From JAXGPL01 sp040766985 (GTDB taxonomy: Bacteria > Bacillota > Sulfobacillia > JAUYEG01), in the NCBI GenBank assembly GCA_040766985.1, contig JAXGPL010000003.1, positions 119,350 to 183,349 of the forward strand: a DNA stretch of 64,000 bases, written 5' to 3'. A program made the translations under genes and the position numbers. Shown here one piece after another: positions 33,052-41,956 of this stretch. How positions within the stretch are numbered: the first letter of the stretch is position 1; each line of letters opens with the position of its first letter. The notes under the pieces are model-generated. The model was not told where the DNA came from. It worked only from the letters and a program-made list of their open reading frames with translations, and did not search any database.

Positions 33052-33900
33052 TCACGGCGTACGGTGCATTCCCGACCACGCCAAGCCGGCATTGGGCTCG
33101 ACCTCTACCCACCGGCTGCCTTCGTCCACGCGGTGCATGACCAGCAGAGGAAGGAATCTTCCCGCCTTCTTCTCCGCCGGATGCGCGGTGGCGATCGCAA
33201 CCCCGACTCCCGCCAGGTCGGCCTCAAACTCCGTGACCAGATCGATCAGACCCTTGGCCGTGCCGCCGCCGCGCATGAAGTCGTCGATCACGAGGACGCG
33301 GGCGCCGGAGCGGAGCGAGCGACGCGGAAGGGACATGTTCTGAACGCGTCCCGTTGTGGCGGAGAGATAGGTGATGCTAAGCGCCGGCCCTTCGGCGACC
33401 CGGGCGTCGCGCCGTGCAATCAGCAGCGGCAGGCCGAGGGCTCGGGCCGTCATCAGGGCAAGGGGAATACCGCGTGTTTCAACGGTCAGCACATGGGTGG
33501 GCCTTGCCGGGCGCATCGCGGTCGCGAAGATCACGCCCAGGCGCGAACTCCAATCCGGCGAACACACGAGATCCGTGAGGTAGAGGAACCCGCCCGGAAG
33601 CACCCTTGCGGGATCGCGCAATTGCGCTGCGAAGGCGGACAGCGTCGCAGCGATAGCATCCGGCGATGCCGTCGGGATGTACCGCACGCCGCCGCCCTTG
33701 CCGGAGATGGTTTCCACCCTGCCAAGGTCGAGTTGCCGCGCCAACCGGTCGAGCAACCGGACGTCCTCACTCATCGTGGAGCGCGCCACGCCAGCCGCGT
33801 CGCCCAGCGGGTCGAGGTTATGCTGCACGGACGGGGCGCTCACGAGGCGCATCGCGGTGGCGGCGAGCCGTTCAGCACGGCCGGCTTCGGTCCTGTTCAC
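33052..33900 (-). CDS. purR: Purine operon repressor PurR (Bacillus type)
   Basis: 282 aa. Winged-helix N-terminus (ATAMRLVSAPSVQHNLDPLG, VARSTMSEDVRLLDRLARQL), then a phosphoribosyltransferase-like domain with the PRPP loop VLVIDDFMRGGGTAKGLIDL. PRPP releases it from DNA. It has the expected length. Start overlaps the end of the nucleotidyltransferase gene by four bases. Target sites (PurBoxes) were not found in this window. Between ispE and spoVG as in Bacillus. Confidence 0.95.
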   Translation of the reverse strand: MNRTEAGRAERLAATAMRLVSAPSVQHNLDPLGDAAGVARSTMSEDVRLLDRLARQLDLGRVETISGKGGGVRYIPTASPDAIAATLSAFAAQLRDPARVLPGGFLYLTDLVCSPDWSSRLGVIFATAMRPARPTHVLTVETRGIPLALMTARALGLPLLIARRDARVAEGPALSITYLSATTGRVQNMSLPRRSLRSGARVLVIDDFMRGGGTAKGLIDLVTEFEADLAGVGVAIATAHPAEKKAGRFLPLLVMHRVDEGSRWVEVEPNAGLAWSGMHRTP

Positions 33901-34658
33901 CGCGCAAGCACCTGTCGCGCCAGTTCAAGGTCGCTGAGCTTGTCGACGTCGACGCCAATCTCAGCGTCCGTTGTGAAGATGACCGCCCCCCGCATCCCGA
34001 ACATCCGCGAAATCCTGACCTCGAGCTCCCGCGCCGAAAGCATCCCTAAGGCCAGCTTGACCACGAACCCGGGACCGAGGATCGCCGCCATCTTCGCGGG
34101 GTTCTTCCGCGCGTCCACGAAAGCTCTGACCTTGTCGCTATGGGCGCGGACTACCGCAGGCGTCACGAGGAAGATGTTCCCGCCGGTGACCGTCGCTTCG
34201 GTGAGCTTGACGTAAGTCCGGTGAACACCGGGAAACCTGGCCTCGGCGGCCGCCTTGGGGATCGCGGGGTAGTAGAGATCCGCCGGTTTGGCGGCGCACT
34301 GCGCGACCAGGCGGTCGACGATCTCAGCGGTGATGAACGGGACGTCCGAGCTCGCAACCAACAGAGGACGCTCGTCGCCGAGATGCCGAGCGCCGAGGAC
34401 GACATTGTCGATGACGTCATCGGCCGCCGGGACGAAGTCGACGCCGGCGGGCAGGTGTTCCCTTACCTCGGGGGTGCCGACCACCGCGACCCTCGCCACG
34501 CTCCCGGCACCGGTCAGAGCAGCCAGGACGTAGTCCAGCATGGTCCGGTCACCGATTTCGATTAACGCTTCGTTCTTCGCCTGACTGACTTCCTTGAACA
34601 CACCTTCGTTTGCCCGCCCGGCCAGGACCATCGCATTGACGGTCAAACCTGCGCTCAC
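33897..34658 (-). CDS. MobA-like NTP transferase domain protein
   Basis: 253 aa. Nucleotidyltransferase fold: start LTVNAMVLAGRANEGVFKEV, LIEIGDRTMLDYVLAAL, LLVASSDVPFITAEIVDRLV, and VTGGNIFLVTPAVV. The GGN Lys/Arg details differ from MobA and IspD, and no cofactor-specific motif is visible, so the sugar or cofactor substrate is unknown. It lies between ispE and purR and overlaps purR, a place where related Bacillota have the same gene; a role near isoprenoid or cell-wall precursors is possible but unproven. Confidence 0.82.
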   Translation of the reverse strand: MSAGLTVNAMVLAGRANEGVFKEVSQAKNEALIEIGDRTMLDYVLAALTGAGSVARVAVVGTPEVREHLPAGVDFVPAADDVIDNVVLGARHLGDERPLLVASSDVPFITAEIVDRLVAQCAAKPADLYYPAIPKAAAEARFPGVHRTYVKLTEATVTGGNIFLVTPAVVRAHSDKVRAFVDARKNPAKMAAILGPGFVVKLALGMLSARELEVRISRMFGMRGAVIFTTDAEIGVDVDKLSDLELARQVLAR

Positions 34659-34685
34659 GGCTTACCCCTCCAAATCGTCCGCCCT

Positions 34686-35687
34686 TCACCCGCCGGAGCC
34701 GGGGTCAAGGCGGCTGCGCACGAACTCGACGCCTCGGTAAGTTTGTCGCAACACCGCCTCTGCCCCTGCTGCTGCACCATCGTCACTAAAGACCCCGAAC
34801 ACGACCGGCCCGCTGCCGGTCATCCCGGCGGCGACGGCGTGCACCTCCGCCATCGCATCCATCAGCGACCCCACCACCGGAAACCGCTTCGCCACCGGCC
34901 CTGCAAGGTCGTTGCGCAGAAAACCCGGCCGGCTCAACGTCTCCCGGGTGAGCGGCCCCGTCTGCCAGCAATCCATCCCGGCCGCGTTACCCCGGTCTTC
35001 GTCCCACCAGCCATAAGCTTGCCCGGCGGCCACCCCGAAGGGTGGAACGGCAAGCAACACGGGCAGCGACAGGGTGGAATGGAGCGAAACCACACGTTCG
35101 CCGCGGCCCTCGACCAACGCTGCGCCTCCCCGGAGGAAGAAGGGTACGTCCGACCCTATCACTGCGGCGAGGCCGGCCACGTCGATACCCGGAAGGCCGG
35201 TGCCGCCTCCGGCAAGGGGCCCGAGGTGCACGTGAAGAGCACGGAGCACTGCGGCGGCGTCGGCGCTGCCGCCGCCAAGGCCGCCCGCGACGGGAATCCG
35301 TTTCTCGATGTCGATCCGTACCGCCGGCAGGCGTACCCGGGGGCCCCCGGCCGCAGACCATGCCGCAAGATAGCCCGACGCGGCACGGTAGGCAATGTTT
35401 TCCTGCCCGCCCAACTCGGGGTACGGGCTGCACCGCACGGCGATGAAGGCGCCGGACCGCTCGTCGCGGCCGCCGTCCGCCCAACCCTGGCGCCCGTTGC
35501 GCACAAAAGGCACCTGGTCGCCGCCTTGCCCGGACCACAGCGTCACCGACACCCGGTCTGCCAGTTCGATCTGGTGGACCACAGAGGCGATCGCATGAAA
35601 CCCGTCAGAACGCAGGCCCTTGACCACAAGCCGCAGGTTTAGCTTGGCCTTTGCGTCAAGCATCGTGCTGGTGGTGTTCTCCGGCAT
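34686..35687 (-). CDS. ispE: 4-diphosphocytidyl-2-C-methyl-D-erythritol kinase
   Basis: About 333 aa GHMP kinase of the MEP isoprenoid pathway. AKAKLNLRLVVKGLRSDGFH is the substrate-binding start, VAGGLGGGSADAAAVLRALH the ATP-binding GGGSAD loop, and MTGSGPVVFGVF the third GHMP motif. It is 40 residues longer than usual, with inserts around residues 55-75 and 195-215. Start ATG at 35687 is chosen; GTG at 35699 overlaps the YkuK stop, and ATG at 35663 is also possible. Between ykuK-like and the nucleotidyltransferase gene. Confidence 0.95.
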   Translation of the reverse strand: MPENTTSTMLDAKAKLNLRLVVKGLRSDGFHAIASVVHQIELADRVSVTLWSGQGGDQVPFVRNGRQGWADGGRDERSGAFIAVRCSPYPELGGQENIAYRAASGYLAAWSAAGGPRVRLPAVRIDIEKRIPVAGGLGGGSADAAAVLRALHVHLGPLAGGGTGLPGIDVAGLAAVIGSDVPFFLRGGAALVEGRGERVVSLHSTLSLPVLLAVPPFGVAAGQAYGWWDEDRGNAAGMDCWQTGPLTRETLSRPGFLRNDLAGPVAKRFPVVGSLMDAMAEVHAVAAGMTGSGPVVFGVFSDDGAAAGAEAVLRQTYRGVEFVRSRLDPGSGG

Positions 35688-35695
35688 CGGCCGCC

Positions 35696-36166
35696 TCACT
35701 TGGTGTACTTGTCCGCAACCTTGGACGCGCCGTAGGAATCCGGTTTGATCTTGGCGTGGAAACCGCTGCCGACGATCATCCCAACCACTTCGCGGATCAG
35801 CTCGCGCGTTTCGCCGTGAAGGCCGACATCGAGGTGGACCTCAACGGCGAGCTTGTCCCAGCCGTTCTTGGCGAGGCGGTCGGCCAGCCTGCTGCTGAGG
35901 CCGAGGCTGAGTGACGCCTCATAGTAGATCTTCTGGCGGAGGCTGTTCACGAAGTCCTGCTGCGAGCGCGAGTAGTAGTACCTGGCTCCCTTGCCCACCC
36001 GGTGGATGATCACCGCTGTGACGAAGTGGACGGTCTCGCGGACCTGGGAGTCGGTACCCACGATCAGCTTATAGCTCGCATTGGGATCCTCGTTGACGTA
36101 GGCGACGATGTCCTTGAACATCCGGTCGAACGTCATGGGCCCTTTGGTCGGGCTGGTAAACTCCAA
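35696..36166 (-). CDS. YkuK-family RNase H-like protein (DUF458)
   Basis: 156 aa. Start LEFTSPTKGPMTFDRMFKDI, then YKLIVGTDSQVRETVHFVTA (RNase H-like first strand with Asp), YYYSRSQQDFVNSLRQKIYY and a C-terminal ASKVADKYTK. These are the marks of the YkuK/DUF458 family. The start is TTG at 36166 with GGAGG at eight bases; the open frame continues far upstream but without support. Nuclease activity is predicted by fold only. It overlaps or abuts ispE, so they may be coupled. Confidence 0.88.
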   Translation of the reverse strand: MEFTSPTKGPMTFDRMFKDIVAYVNEDPNASYKLIVGTDSQVRETVHFVTAVIIHRVGKGARYYYSRSQQDFVNSLRQKIYYEASLSLGLSSRLADRLAKNGWDKLAVEVHLDVGLHGETRELIREVVGMIVGSGFHAKIKPDSYGASKVADKYTK

Positions 36167-36349
36167 GATGGTTTCCTCCGCCGCTCTTGGCCGGCAACGC
36201 TCTAAACTGCACCAATTGTACATCGAGGCTGAGGCGAGGACAAAACCCCTCCCGCTCGGTTGCTGACGGGGGGTCGTCCGCCATGCGCCTGCGTTGACGG
36301 TTACGCTCCGCCGGAAGCCGTCTACCATGACTCTGGAAAGGGGGCATGC

Positions 36350-37099
36350 TTGCTGGCATATCACGGCTTTGACGTTGCTGACTACCCCGGGGATTCCACC
36401 ATCGCGCGTTTTATTGAGCCGAGCCCGTTCTCCTGGGTGGGCTTTCACCTCGGCGGACCTTCCTACCAGGAGCGGTTTGGACTTCCCGCCGAAAGCGGCT
36501 GGTCCCGGAAGGCCTATCTCCATCTGCTGGACCTTGGCCTCGGCATCGTCCCAATCTATGGCGGGCGCGCAAGAGCAGCACGCGACTCCACGGATTGGCG
36601 GGCCTGGCTTGGCGAGGACGCCGATCAGGCCGCGGGGGCCGCCGAGAAGCTGGGCCTGCCCGCCGGGACAGTGATCTTCCTGCACATCGAGAACGGCCGG
36701 CGCCTGTTCAGAGCGCAGCGCGGGTATGTCGCGGGGTGGACGGAGCGGATCGACTCGCTGAGCTGCTTCCGTGGGGGCGCCTGCTGTCATGGGGGGCCCG
36801 CGGAAACGCTGCGCACCGAAGGCTACACAGCCCCTATCTGGCTTGTCAAATGGGCGGGGGCCCGCGGCGGGTGCCCGTCCCAGGCCGGCAGGCGCTCGAG
36901 TCCCGCCAACCCCTGCCCCCCGTCGCTCGGCCTGCGTCCCGAGCCCGGACCCGCAATCCGCCAGTACGCCGGAGAAGTCTACACGAGCTACGGCGGGGTG
37001 TGCCTGCGCTTGAACCTCAACCTGTCCCCGGCCGCCGACCCGGCGCGGCCCGCGCCCGACTTCCCTGTGGAAGGTCCTCACCGGCCCGCGCATAACTAG
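36350..37099 (+). CDS. DUF1906 glycoside-hydrolase-like (Rv2525c-like) protein
   Basis: About 249 aa. TIM-barrel start YHGFDVADYPGDSTIARFIE, then FHLGGPS, GIVPIYGGRA, and VIFLHIENGRRL where GH25 enzymes have DVE. This is the DUF1906 family, linked to peptidoglycan or mycolyl-arabinogalactan handling in other phyla. No signal peptide is visible. Start is TTG at 36350 with AAAGGGGG upstream; an upstream in-frame ATG lacks a site. The C-terminus is Pro/Arg-rich. It is on the plus strand between YkuK and a dehydrogenase. Confidence 0.8.
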   Translation: MLAYHGFDVADYPGDSTIARFIEPSPFSWVGFHLGGPSYQERFGLPAESGWSRKAYLHLLDLGLGIVPIYGGRARAARDSTDWRAWLGEDADQAAGAAEKLGLPAGTVIFLHIENGRRLFRAQRGYVAGWTERIDSLSCFRGGACCHGGPAETLRTEGYTAPIWLVKWAGARGGCPSQAGRRSSPANPCPPSLGLRPEPGPAIRQYAGEVYTSYGGVCLRLNLNLSPAADPARPAPDFPVEGPHRPAHN

Positions 37100-37122
37100 T
37101 CCGGGTAGCCAAATCCTTACGG

Positions 37123-38193
37123 ATGGTGATCCGGTTGTCCCGTCTTGCTCCAGCCGTCTTTTTTGCCTCCCCACTTGAAACCGAACACATCGACCGCATC
37201 CGCCTTTCTTTTCCCGACCTGCGCTTGCTTGTGCCCACAGAGCTGTGGCCAAGACTGCGCTACGTCGCCGACCACGCGGGCGAGCCGGTAGAGCGCACTT
37301 CCGAAGAGGAATCACGCTGGCTGGCGATGATGGCCGAGGCGGAAGTGTTCTTCGACTTCGACCGCGGGCATCTGCACGACATGGTGAGGCTGGCGCCGCG
37401 CCTGCGGTGGATCCAGTCCACGAGCGCGGGGATCATCCACTACATGGATGAGAGCCGCGTTCACGAAGCGGGGATTACCGTGACCACCGCCAGCGGAATC
37501 CATGCCGTGCCCCTTGCCGAGTGGGCGGCGTTCGCGGTGTTGTGGCACGAAAAGATGGGCTCCCACCTTTCCGAACTCAAGGCCGAGCGGCGGTGGGAGC
37601 GCTTCTGCGGCGGCGAAGCCCTGGGCAAGACAGCTCTGATCCTCGGCTACGGCGCGGTCGGACGGGCGATCGGCGCGAATCTGGAGGGCCTCGGCCTTCT
37701 GGTCTACGGCGTCGGGAGCCGGGGACTGGTCAAGCGTCCTGGCGGGCCGCCGGCAGCGTTGGCCGGACCTCCGTCGCCGGAGGCGGTGGCCGCCGCTCTG
37801 GCAAGCCGCCTGCCGAAGACGGACTACCTTGTCATCGCTATTCCCGGCACACCGGCGACCGAGCGCCTGCTCACGCGGGAGCGACTCGGACTGCTGCCCC
37901 GGGGTGCGTTCATCATCAACGTCGGGCGTGGGACCGTCGTCGACGAAGCCGCGCTGATCAAGATGCTCGCCGCCGGCAGGCTGGCCGGCGCGGCCCTCGA
38001 CGTGTTCGAGCGGGAGCCCCTGCCCCAGGACAGCCCGCTATGGAAAGTGCCCAACGTCCTGATCAACCCGCATTCGGCAAGCACCTCGTTCAGGGAGAAC
38101 GGGCGGATCACGGACATCTTCATTGAAAACCTCAGGCGGTACCTGGCCAAAGAGCCTCTGGTCAACGTCTACCGGCCGGAGAGAGGCTACTGA
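37123..38193 (+). CDS. D-isomer-specific 2-hydroxyacid dehydrogenase
   Basis: 356 aa. NAD-binding fold GYGAVGRAIGANLEGLGLL, then INVGRGTVVDEAALIKMLAA (Arg of the active site in NVGRG), LDVFEREPLPQDSPLW (Glu), and LINPHSAST (active-site His). It reduces a 2-keto acid to the D-hydroxy acid or the reverse; substrate unknown. It follows the DUF1906 gene by 23 bases. Its last 32 bases overlap the tail of convergent ksgA. Confidence 0.93.
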   Translation: MVIRLSRLAPAVFFASPLETEHIDRIRLSFPDLRLLVPTELWPRLRYVADHAGEPVERTSEEESRWLAMMAEAEVFFDFDRGHLHDMVRLAPRLRWIQSTSAGIIHYMDESRVHEAGITVTTASGIHAVPLAEWAAFAVLWHEKMGSHLSELKAERRWERFCGGEALGKTALILGYGAVGRAIGANLEGLGLLVYGVGSRGLVKRPGGPPAALAGPPSPEAVAAALASRLPKTDYLVIAIPGTPATERLLTRERLGLLPRGAFIINVGRGTVVDEAALIKMLAAGRLAGAALDVFEREPLPQDSPLWKVPNVLINPHSASTSFRENGRITDIFIENLRRYLAKEPLVNVYRPERGY

Positions 38194-39094
38194 CGACGCG
38201 GGCCAACACAGCGAACTCCTCAAGGCTGACGGTCTCTGCCCGCCGCGAGCCGTCGAGTCCCGACCGCCCAAGCGCGTCCATACTGGCTTCCCGCGAAAGG
38301 CCCAGCGGGGGCCCCCCGAGGCTGTTCCTGATCTGCTTGCGGCGCTGGCCGAAGGCGGCACGCACGACCCGGAAGAAGGTTTCCTCGTCGACGTCCCCTA
38401 CGGGCGGCCGCGCATGCCTGCACATACGGACCACCGCCGACCGCACGTCAGGACGGGGCCAGAACGCGCTGGGCGGCACCGTGCGGAGCACTTCGGCCTG
38501 GGCGTGGTACTGTACGAAGACGCTCAATGCCCCGTAATCGGGGCTCCCGGCGCCGGCCACGAGGCGGCGCGCGACTTCCTCCTGGACCATCACGACGGCA
38601 AGCTGCATCTGGCGCCAATCGGCCAGGATCCGTTCGAGGATGGGCGAGGTAAGGTAATAGGGCAGGTTTGCCACAACCTTGAACGGGCGACCCTCAGCAG
38701 GAAGAACCAACTCAGCGTTAGTCAGGGCTAGAATGTCGCCGGAGACGACCCGGACGTTGGCCACGCCGGAGCGGCGCAGTTCGCCCGGCAGCAGCGCGGC
38801 AAGATTGCGGTCAAGCTCGACTGCGACAACCCCGGCGGCGCGCCTGGCCAACTCGACCGTCAGCGTCCCCAGACCGGCTCCCACTTCCAGAACGTGATCA
38901 ACAGCAGTCAGGCCGGCGGTCTCAACAACGGCAGACAGGATACCGGGGTGACAGAGGAAGTTCTGCCCGAGGCGGTGGTGCGGTCGCAGACCGGCGGCAG
39001 CCAGCCGCGCTCTCACGCCGCGCTCGGAGCAGAGAGGCCCGGCGTCCGACCGGGCCTGCTCAGCGATTTCTCCGACGGGACCTTGGTCTCTCAC
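38162..39094 (-). CDS. ksgA: 16S rRNA dimethyladenosine transferase KsgA
   Basis: About 310 aa. HHRLGQNFLCHPGILSAVVE, VLEVGAGLGTLTVELARRAA (SAM site), VVANLPYYLTSPILERILAD (catalytic NLPY). It dimethylates A1518 and A1519 near the 3' end of 16S rRNA. GTG at 39094 overlaps the yabE stop (GTGA); a later GTG (VRARLAAAG) is the usual N-terminus and equally possible. In Bacillus rnmV lies between yabE and ksgA; it is absent here. Tail overlaps the D-2-hydroxyacid dehydrogenase. Confidence 0.95.
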   Translation of the reverse strand: MRDQGPVGEIAEQARSDAGPLCSERGVRARLAAAGLRPHHRLGQNFLCHPGILSAVVETAGLTAVDHVLEVGAGLGTLTVELARRAAGVVAVELDRNLAALLPGELRRSGVANVRVVSGDILALTNAELVLPAEGRPFKVVANLPYYLTSPILERILADWRQMQLAVVMVQEEVARRLVAGAGSPDYGALSVFVQYHAQAEVLRTVPPSAFWPRPDVRSAVVRMCRHARPPVGDVDEETFFRVVRAAFGQRRKQIRNSLGGPPLGLSREASMDALGRSGLDGSRRAETVSLEEFAVLARVVSSLSPAGRR

Positions 39095-40146
39095 AGGATG
39101 TACACCGTGACTTTGCGCCTGCCCCAAGCCAGGGCCTCGCTGTGGGTTTCGTAGCAGAGGTCGACTTCGTTGCCCTTGATCGCCGACCCCACGTCTCCCG
39201 CCACCCCGTAGCCGTAACCGTCCACGTAAAGACGTGAGCCGAGCGGGATGACCCGCGGGTCGACGGCGATGACGCCGCGTCCCGCCTTCATCCCCGTGTA
39301 CGTCAGACCGTTGGCGTACTTGCCGTTGCACTTGGCGCACGGGCAGTAAGCGGTGGCGCTGACACTGAGCGCCTTGCGGAAGCGGATCGTCTCGCCGTTG
39401 CGCGAGATCGTGCCCGTCGTCCCGACCGCCACAGTCTCGGCCACCGGCTCCTCGGTGACGACCCGTTCGCTGATCTTGCGCGCGGTTTTGACGCCGTCCT
39501 CATAGGTCGTGCAGAACGTCACCTCCTCGACGCCGTCCTTGCCCGGGACAATGACCCGCTTGAGGCCGAGGGCCATGGAATCGTCGTCGACCTTGGTGAC
39601 CTTGCGCGGTATGCGCCAGAGCGCGGTCTCGAACTCTCTGACGACACGGACCACCCTGATCGCGTCCCCGGGCCGGGGCGGTTCGTCCAGGGGGGGCTCT
39701 GTCCGGTCGTCGGGCCCGAGCTCAATGCCGGCCTCCAGCACCGCCTCCCTGACCGTGGGCTGTGCCGTCAGGGATTCCCTCTGTTGCCCGTCAGCCGCTA
39801 TCATCACCGCAAAAGCACGCCGGACGACGATCGTCTCCCCTTCGCCGATGCGGTCGCCGGCCGCCGGGGCAACCTGATCGCGTTCATTCAGCTTAATACC
39901 GGCGTCCGCCAGGACCCCGCCAACCGTCAGCCTCAGCGAGAAGCAGGTCTGCTCGACCCCATCGACGACTACCGTGACATTCTTGGCTGCCCACGCGTAG
40001 CCCCAGGCCGCTACCGCAAGTGTCACTGCCAGGGCGATGGCGGCAACCTTGGCCGAACGGTGGTTTCGCCAGCGAGCCACGAAACCGAGCACCGAAGCCG
40101 CCGGCACCCGTACCATACGGGAGAGGTCGCCTCCTCGAGAGCCCAT
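39091..40146 (-). CDS. yabE: YabE-like cell-wall protein (DUF348, G5 and 3D domains)
   Basis: 351 aa. Membrane anchor (VAAIALAVTLAVAAWGYAWA), two DUF348 repeats (VTVVVDGVEQTCFSLRLTVG and a second after it), a G5 domain (ISERVVTEEPVAETV), and a C-terminal 3D domain with the three Asp: VIAVDPRVIPLGSRLYV, VAGDVGSAIKGNEVDLCYET. 3D domains resemble the MltA/Rpf catalytic fold; the protein probably trims peptidoglycan and may help resuscitation or germination. CPCAKC within the 3D domain is a family feature. Overlaps ksgA start. Confidence 0.94.
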   Translation of the reverse strand: MGSRGGDLSRMVRVPAASVLGFVARWRNHRSAKVAAIALAVTLAVAAWGYAWAAKNVTVVVDGVEQTCFSLRLTVGGVLADAGIKLNERDQVAPAAGDRIGEGETIVVRRAFAVMIAADGQQRESLTAQPTVREAVLEAGIELGPDDRTEPPLDEPPRPGDAIRVVRVVREFETALWRIPRKVTKVDDDSMALGLKRVIVPGKDGVEEVTFCTTYEDGVKTARKISERVVTEEPVAETVAVGTTGTISRNGETIRFRKALSVSATAYCPCAKCNGKYANGLTYTGMKAGRGVIAVDPRVIPLGSRLYVDGYGYGVAGDVGSAIKGNEVDLCYETHSEALAWGRRKVTVYIL

Positions 40147-40184
40147 CTCACACCTCCAGCGTCATTCTCCGCCCCTGGGCCGCG

Positions 40185-41252
40185 CTAGCGGCGGAGGCGG
40201 GCGAGAATCTGGTCCTCCAAAGTGTAGTCCGGGTGAAAACCACACTCGCGGCGGCCACCCGCCAGGTACCACTCGAGTGAGCGCCGCAGTCCTTCGCGCA
40301 GCCCGACGGTCTCGCGCCAACCTAACTGCGCCCGCGCCTTGCTCGTGTCCCTGATCACGTGCTCGCGCCACCGGAACGGGTAGACTTTTCGCACATCACC
40401 GGGCGCCAAGCCCACCACCGCCGGGTCATAGTAGACGACCTGCGGCTCTACCGTAACGGCATCCGGCGGCCGCTCGGAGCCGAATCGGCGGCCGACGACC
40501 TCCGTGATCGTCCGCAGATAACGGTCTGTCGTCACGCAGTACTCGCCCTGGTGGTTGTACGCCTCTCCCATCGCGCGCTCGTTGCCGATCACGGCCAGCA
40601 TCATCGCGGCGAGGTCGTCCACATATCCGTACTGCATGATTACCGACCCATCGCCGGGTACGACCAGATGCCTGCCGGCCAGCAGGCGGTCAAAGAAGAA
40701 CGCCTCCCGGTACACGTAATTGCCTGGCCCGAAGATGACTCCCGGCCGGACAATGGTGGCCGGGAACCCCTCATCCCGGTAGGCCTTAAAGAGTATCTCC
40801 TCAATCAGGTACTTTCCGTCACCGTATTCGTGGCCGGTCCCCTGCAGGCCACGTGCAAAGTGCTCTTTGATCGGAAACACGTCCGTGGGAAGATACACCG
40901 AGCCGGAGCTGACGTGCACGAAGTGCCACAGCTCGGTCCGGTCCAGCGCAGCCAGGAGTGCGGCGGTGTCCCCTGGCCGGTAGGCCACAATGTCAAACAC
41001 TACGTTGAACCGCCGTCCCGCCAATTCAGCCTGCAAAGCTGCTGCATCCGTGCGGTCGCAGGCAATGGTCCTGGTGCCCGGCGGAAGGTGCTCGTTGCGG
41101 TTGCCCCGGTTGAGCACCGTGACGTCGTACTGGTTGGCCTGCAGGAGCTTGACCAGCGGCAGGCCGACGAAGCGAGAGCCGCCGATGACAAGGGCCTTGG
41201 GTAGCCCGGCGGCGACGGCCGGCGGGGGCGCGGAAGCGGAACAAAAAGACAT
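40185..41252 (-). CDS. NAD-dependent epimerase/dehydratase family protein
   Basis: 355 aa, extended SDR. LPKALVIGGSRFVGLPLVKL is the NAD-binding start, HVSSGSVYLPTDVFPIKEHF carries the catalytic Ser, YGDGKYLIEE the Tyr-x-x-x-Lys-like site, and REECGFHPDYTLEDQILARL-like tail. Similar to plant/bacterial CSP41-type isomerase-reductases. Substrate not known (sugar nucleotide likely). ATG at 41252 follows GGGAG. It lies between yabE and a plus-strand ridA. Confidence 0.9.
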   Translation of the reverse strand: MSFCSASAPPPAVAAGLPKALVIGGSRFVGLPLVKLLQANQYDVTVLNRGNRNEHLPPGTRTIACDRTDAAALQAELAGRRFNVVFDIVAYRPGDTAALLAALDRTELWHFVHVSSGSVYLPTDVFPIKEHFARGLQGTGHEYGDGKYLIEEILFKAYRDEGFPATIVRPGVIFGPGNYVYREAFFFDRLLAGRHLVVPGDGSVIMQYGYVDDLAAMMLAVIGNERAMGEAYNHQGEYCVTTDRYLRTITEVVGRRFGSERPPDAVTVEPQVVYYDPAVVGLAPGDVRKVYPFRWREHVIRDTSKARAQLGWRETVGLREGLRRSLEWYLAGGRRECGFHPDYTLEDQILARLRR

Positions 41253-41467
41253 GCGATCATCTCCCAGGTCCGGTAGATCGCCCCGGTCGCGGCGGGGCGC
41301 AGTGGACGACTCTTCGACGAAAAGCCCGCGGGCTACCTGCAGCCCGCGCCGGAAGATGGGGCCAGAGCCGGGCCGACCCCTCCTTCGTAGGTATTGGGGC
41401 GGCCGGCGGCGTAGAGCATACCCGGACACAGAGGTGGAAGTTCGGCGAATACGGGAGGGATGCCGAG

Positions 41468-41953
41468 ATGCGCGTTGAGCAGCGATTGGCGGATATGGGC
41501 CTATGCCTGCCACCGCCGATGGTCCTTCCGCCGGAGATGGTCCTGCCGTTCCCGTGGGTACGGGTGCGCGGCAACATGGCCTACGTTTCCGGGCACGGTC
41601 CGCAGAATCCCGACGGCACGGTAGCCGGACCGTTCGGGCAGGTTGGCCGCGAGGTTTCACTGGAACAGGCCCAAGGCCTCGCCAGGCTCGTGGGCCTATC
41701 GATCCTGGCGAGCCTCAAACGTGAGTTGGGCGACCTCGACCGGGTCACAGCCTGGTTGCGGGTTTTCGGCATGGTCAATTCCGCGCCCCGTTTTGCGTCA
41801 CAGCCGGCCGTAATCAACGGCTTCAGCAACCTGATCCTCGCGCTCTACGGCGAGGATGCGGGCGGGCACGCGCGCTCCGCAGTGGGCATGGCCGCCCTGC
41901 CGCTCGGCATCGCCGTTGAAATCGAGGCAGAGGTGGAGATAGAAGCGCTTTAG
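41468..41953 (+). CDS. RidA-family (YjgF/YER057c) protein
   Basis: 161 aa. RidA fold: VRVRGNMAYVSGHGPQNPDG, then SLEQAQGLARLVGLSILASL, LRVFGMVNSAPRFASQPAVI, ARSAVGMAALPLGIAVEIEA with the conserved Arg that attacks imines. It belongs to the longer subfamily with an LPPP start (CLPPPMVLPP). RidA deaminates reactive enamine/imine intermediates, protecting PLP enzymes. Convergent with tatD three bases away. Confidence 0.93.
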   Translation: MRVEQRLADMGLCLPPPMVLPPEMVLPFPWVRVRGNMAYVSGHGPQNPDGTVAGPFGQVGREVSLEQAQGLARLVGLSILASLKRELGDLDRVTAWLRVFGMVNSAPRFASQPAVINGFSNLILALYGEDAGGHARSAVGMAALPLGIAVEIEAEVEIEAL

Positions 41954-41956
41954 GGT

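Noticed and set aside
33052..33900. PurR binding boxes in the purR/spoVG region
   Set aside because: No CCGAAC-type PurBox pair seen.
36167..37315. Long upstream extension of the YkuK-like frame
   Set aside because: Only the last 156 codons match the family; the extension overlaps the DUF1906 gene in antisense and has biased composition.
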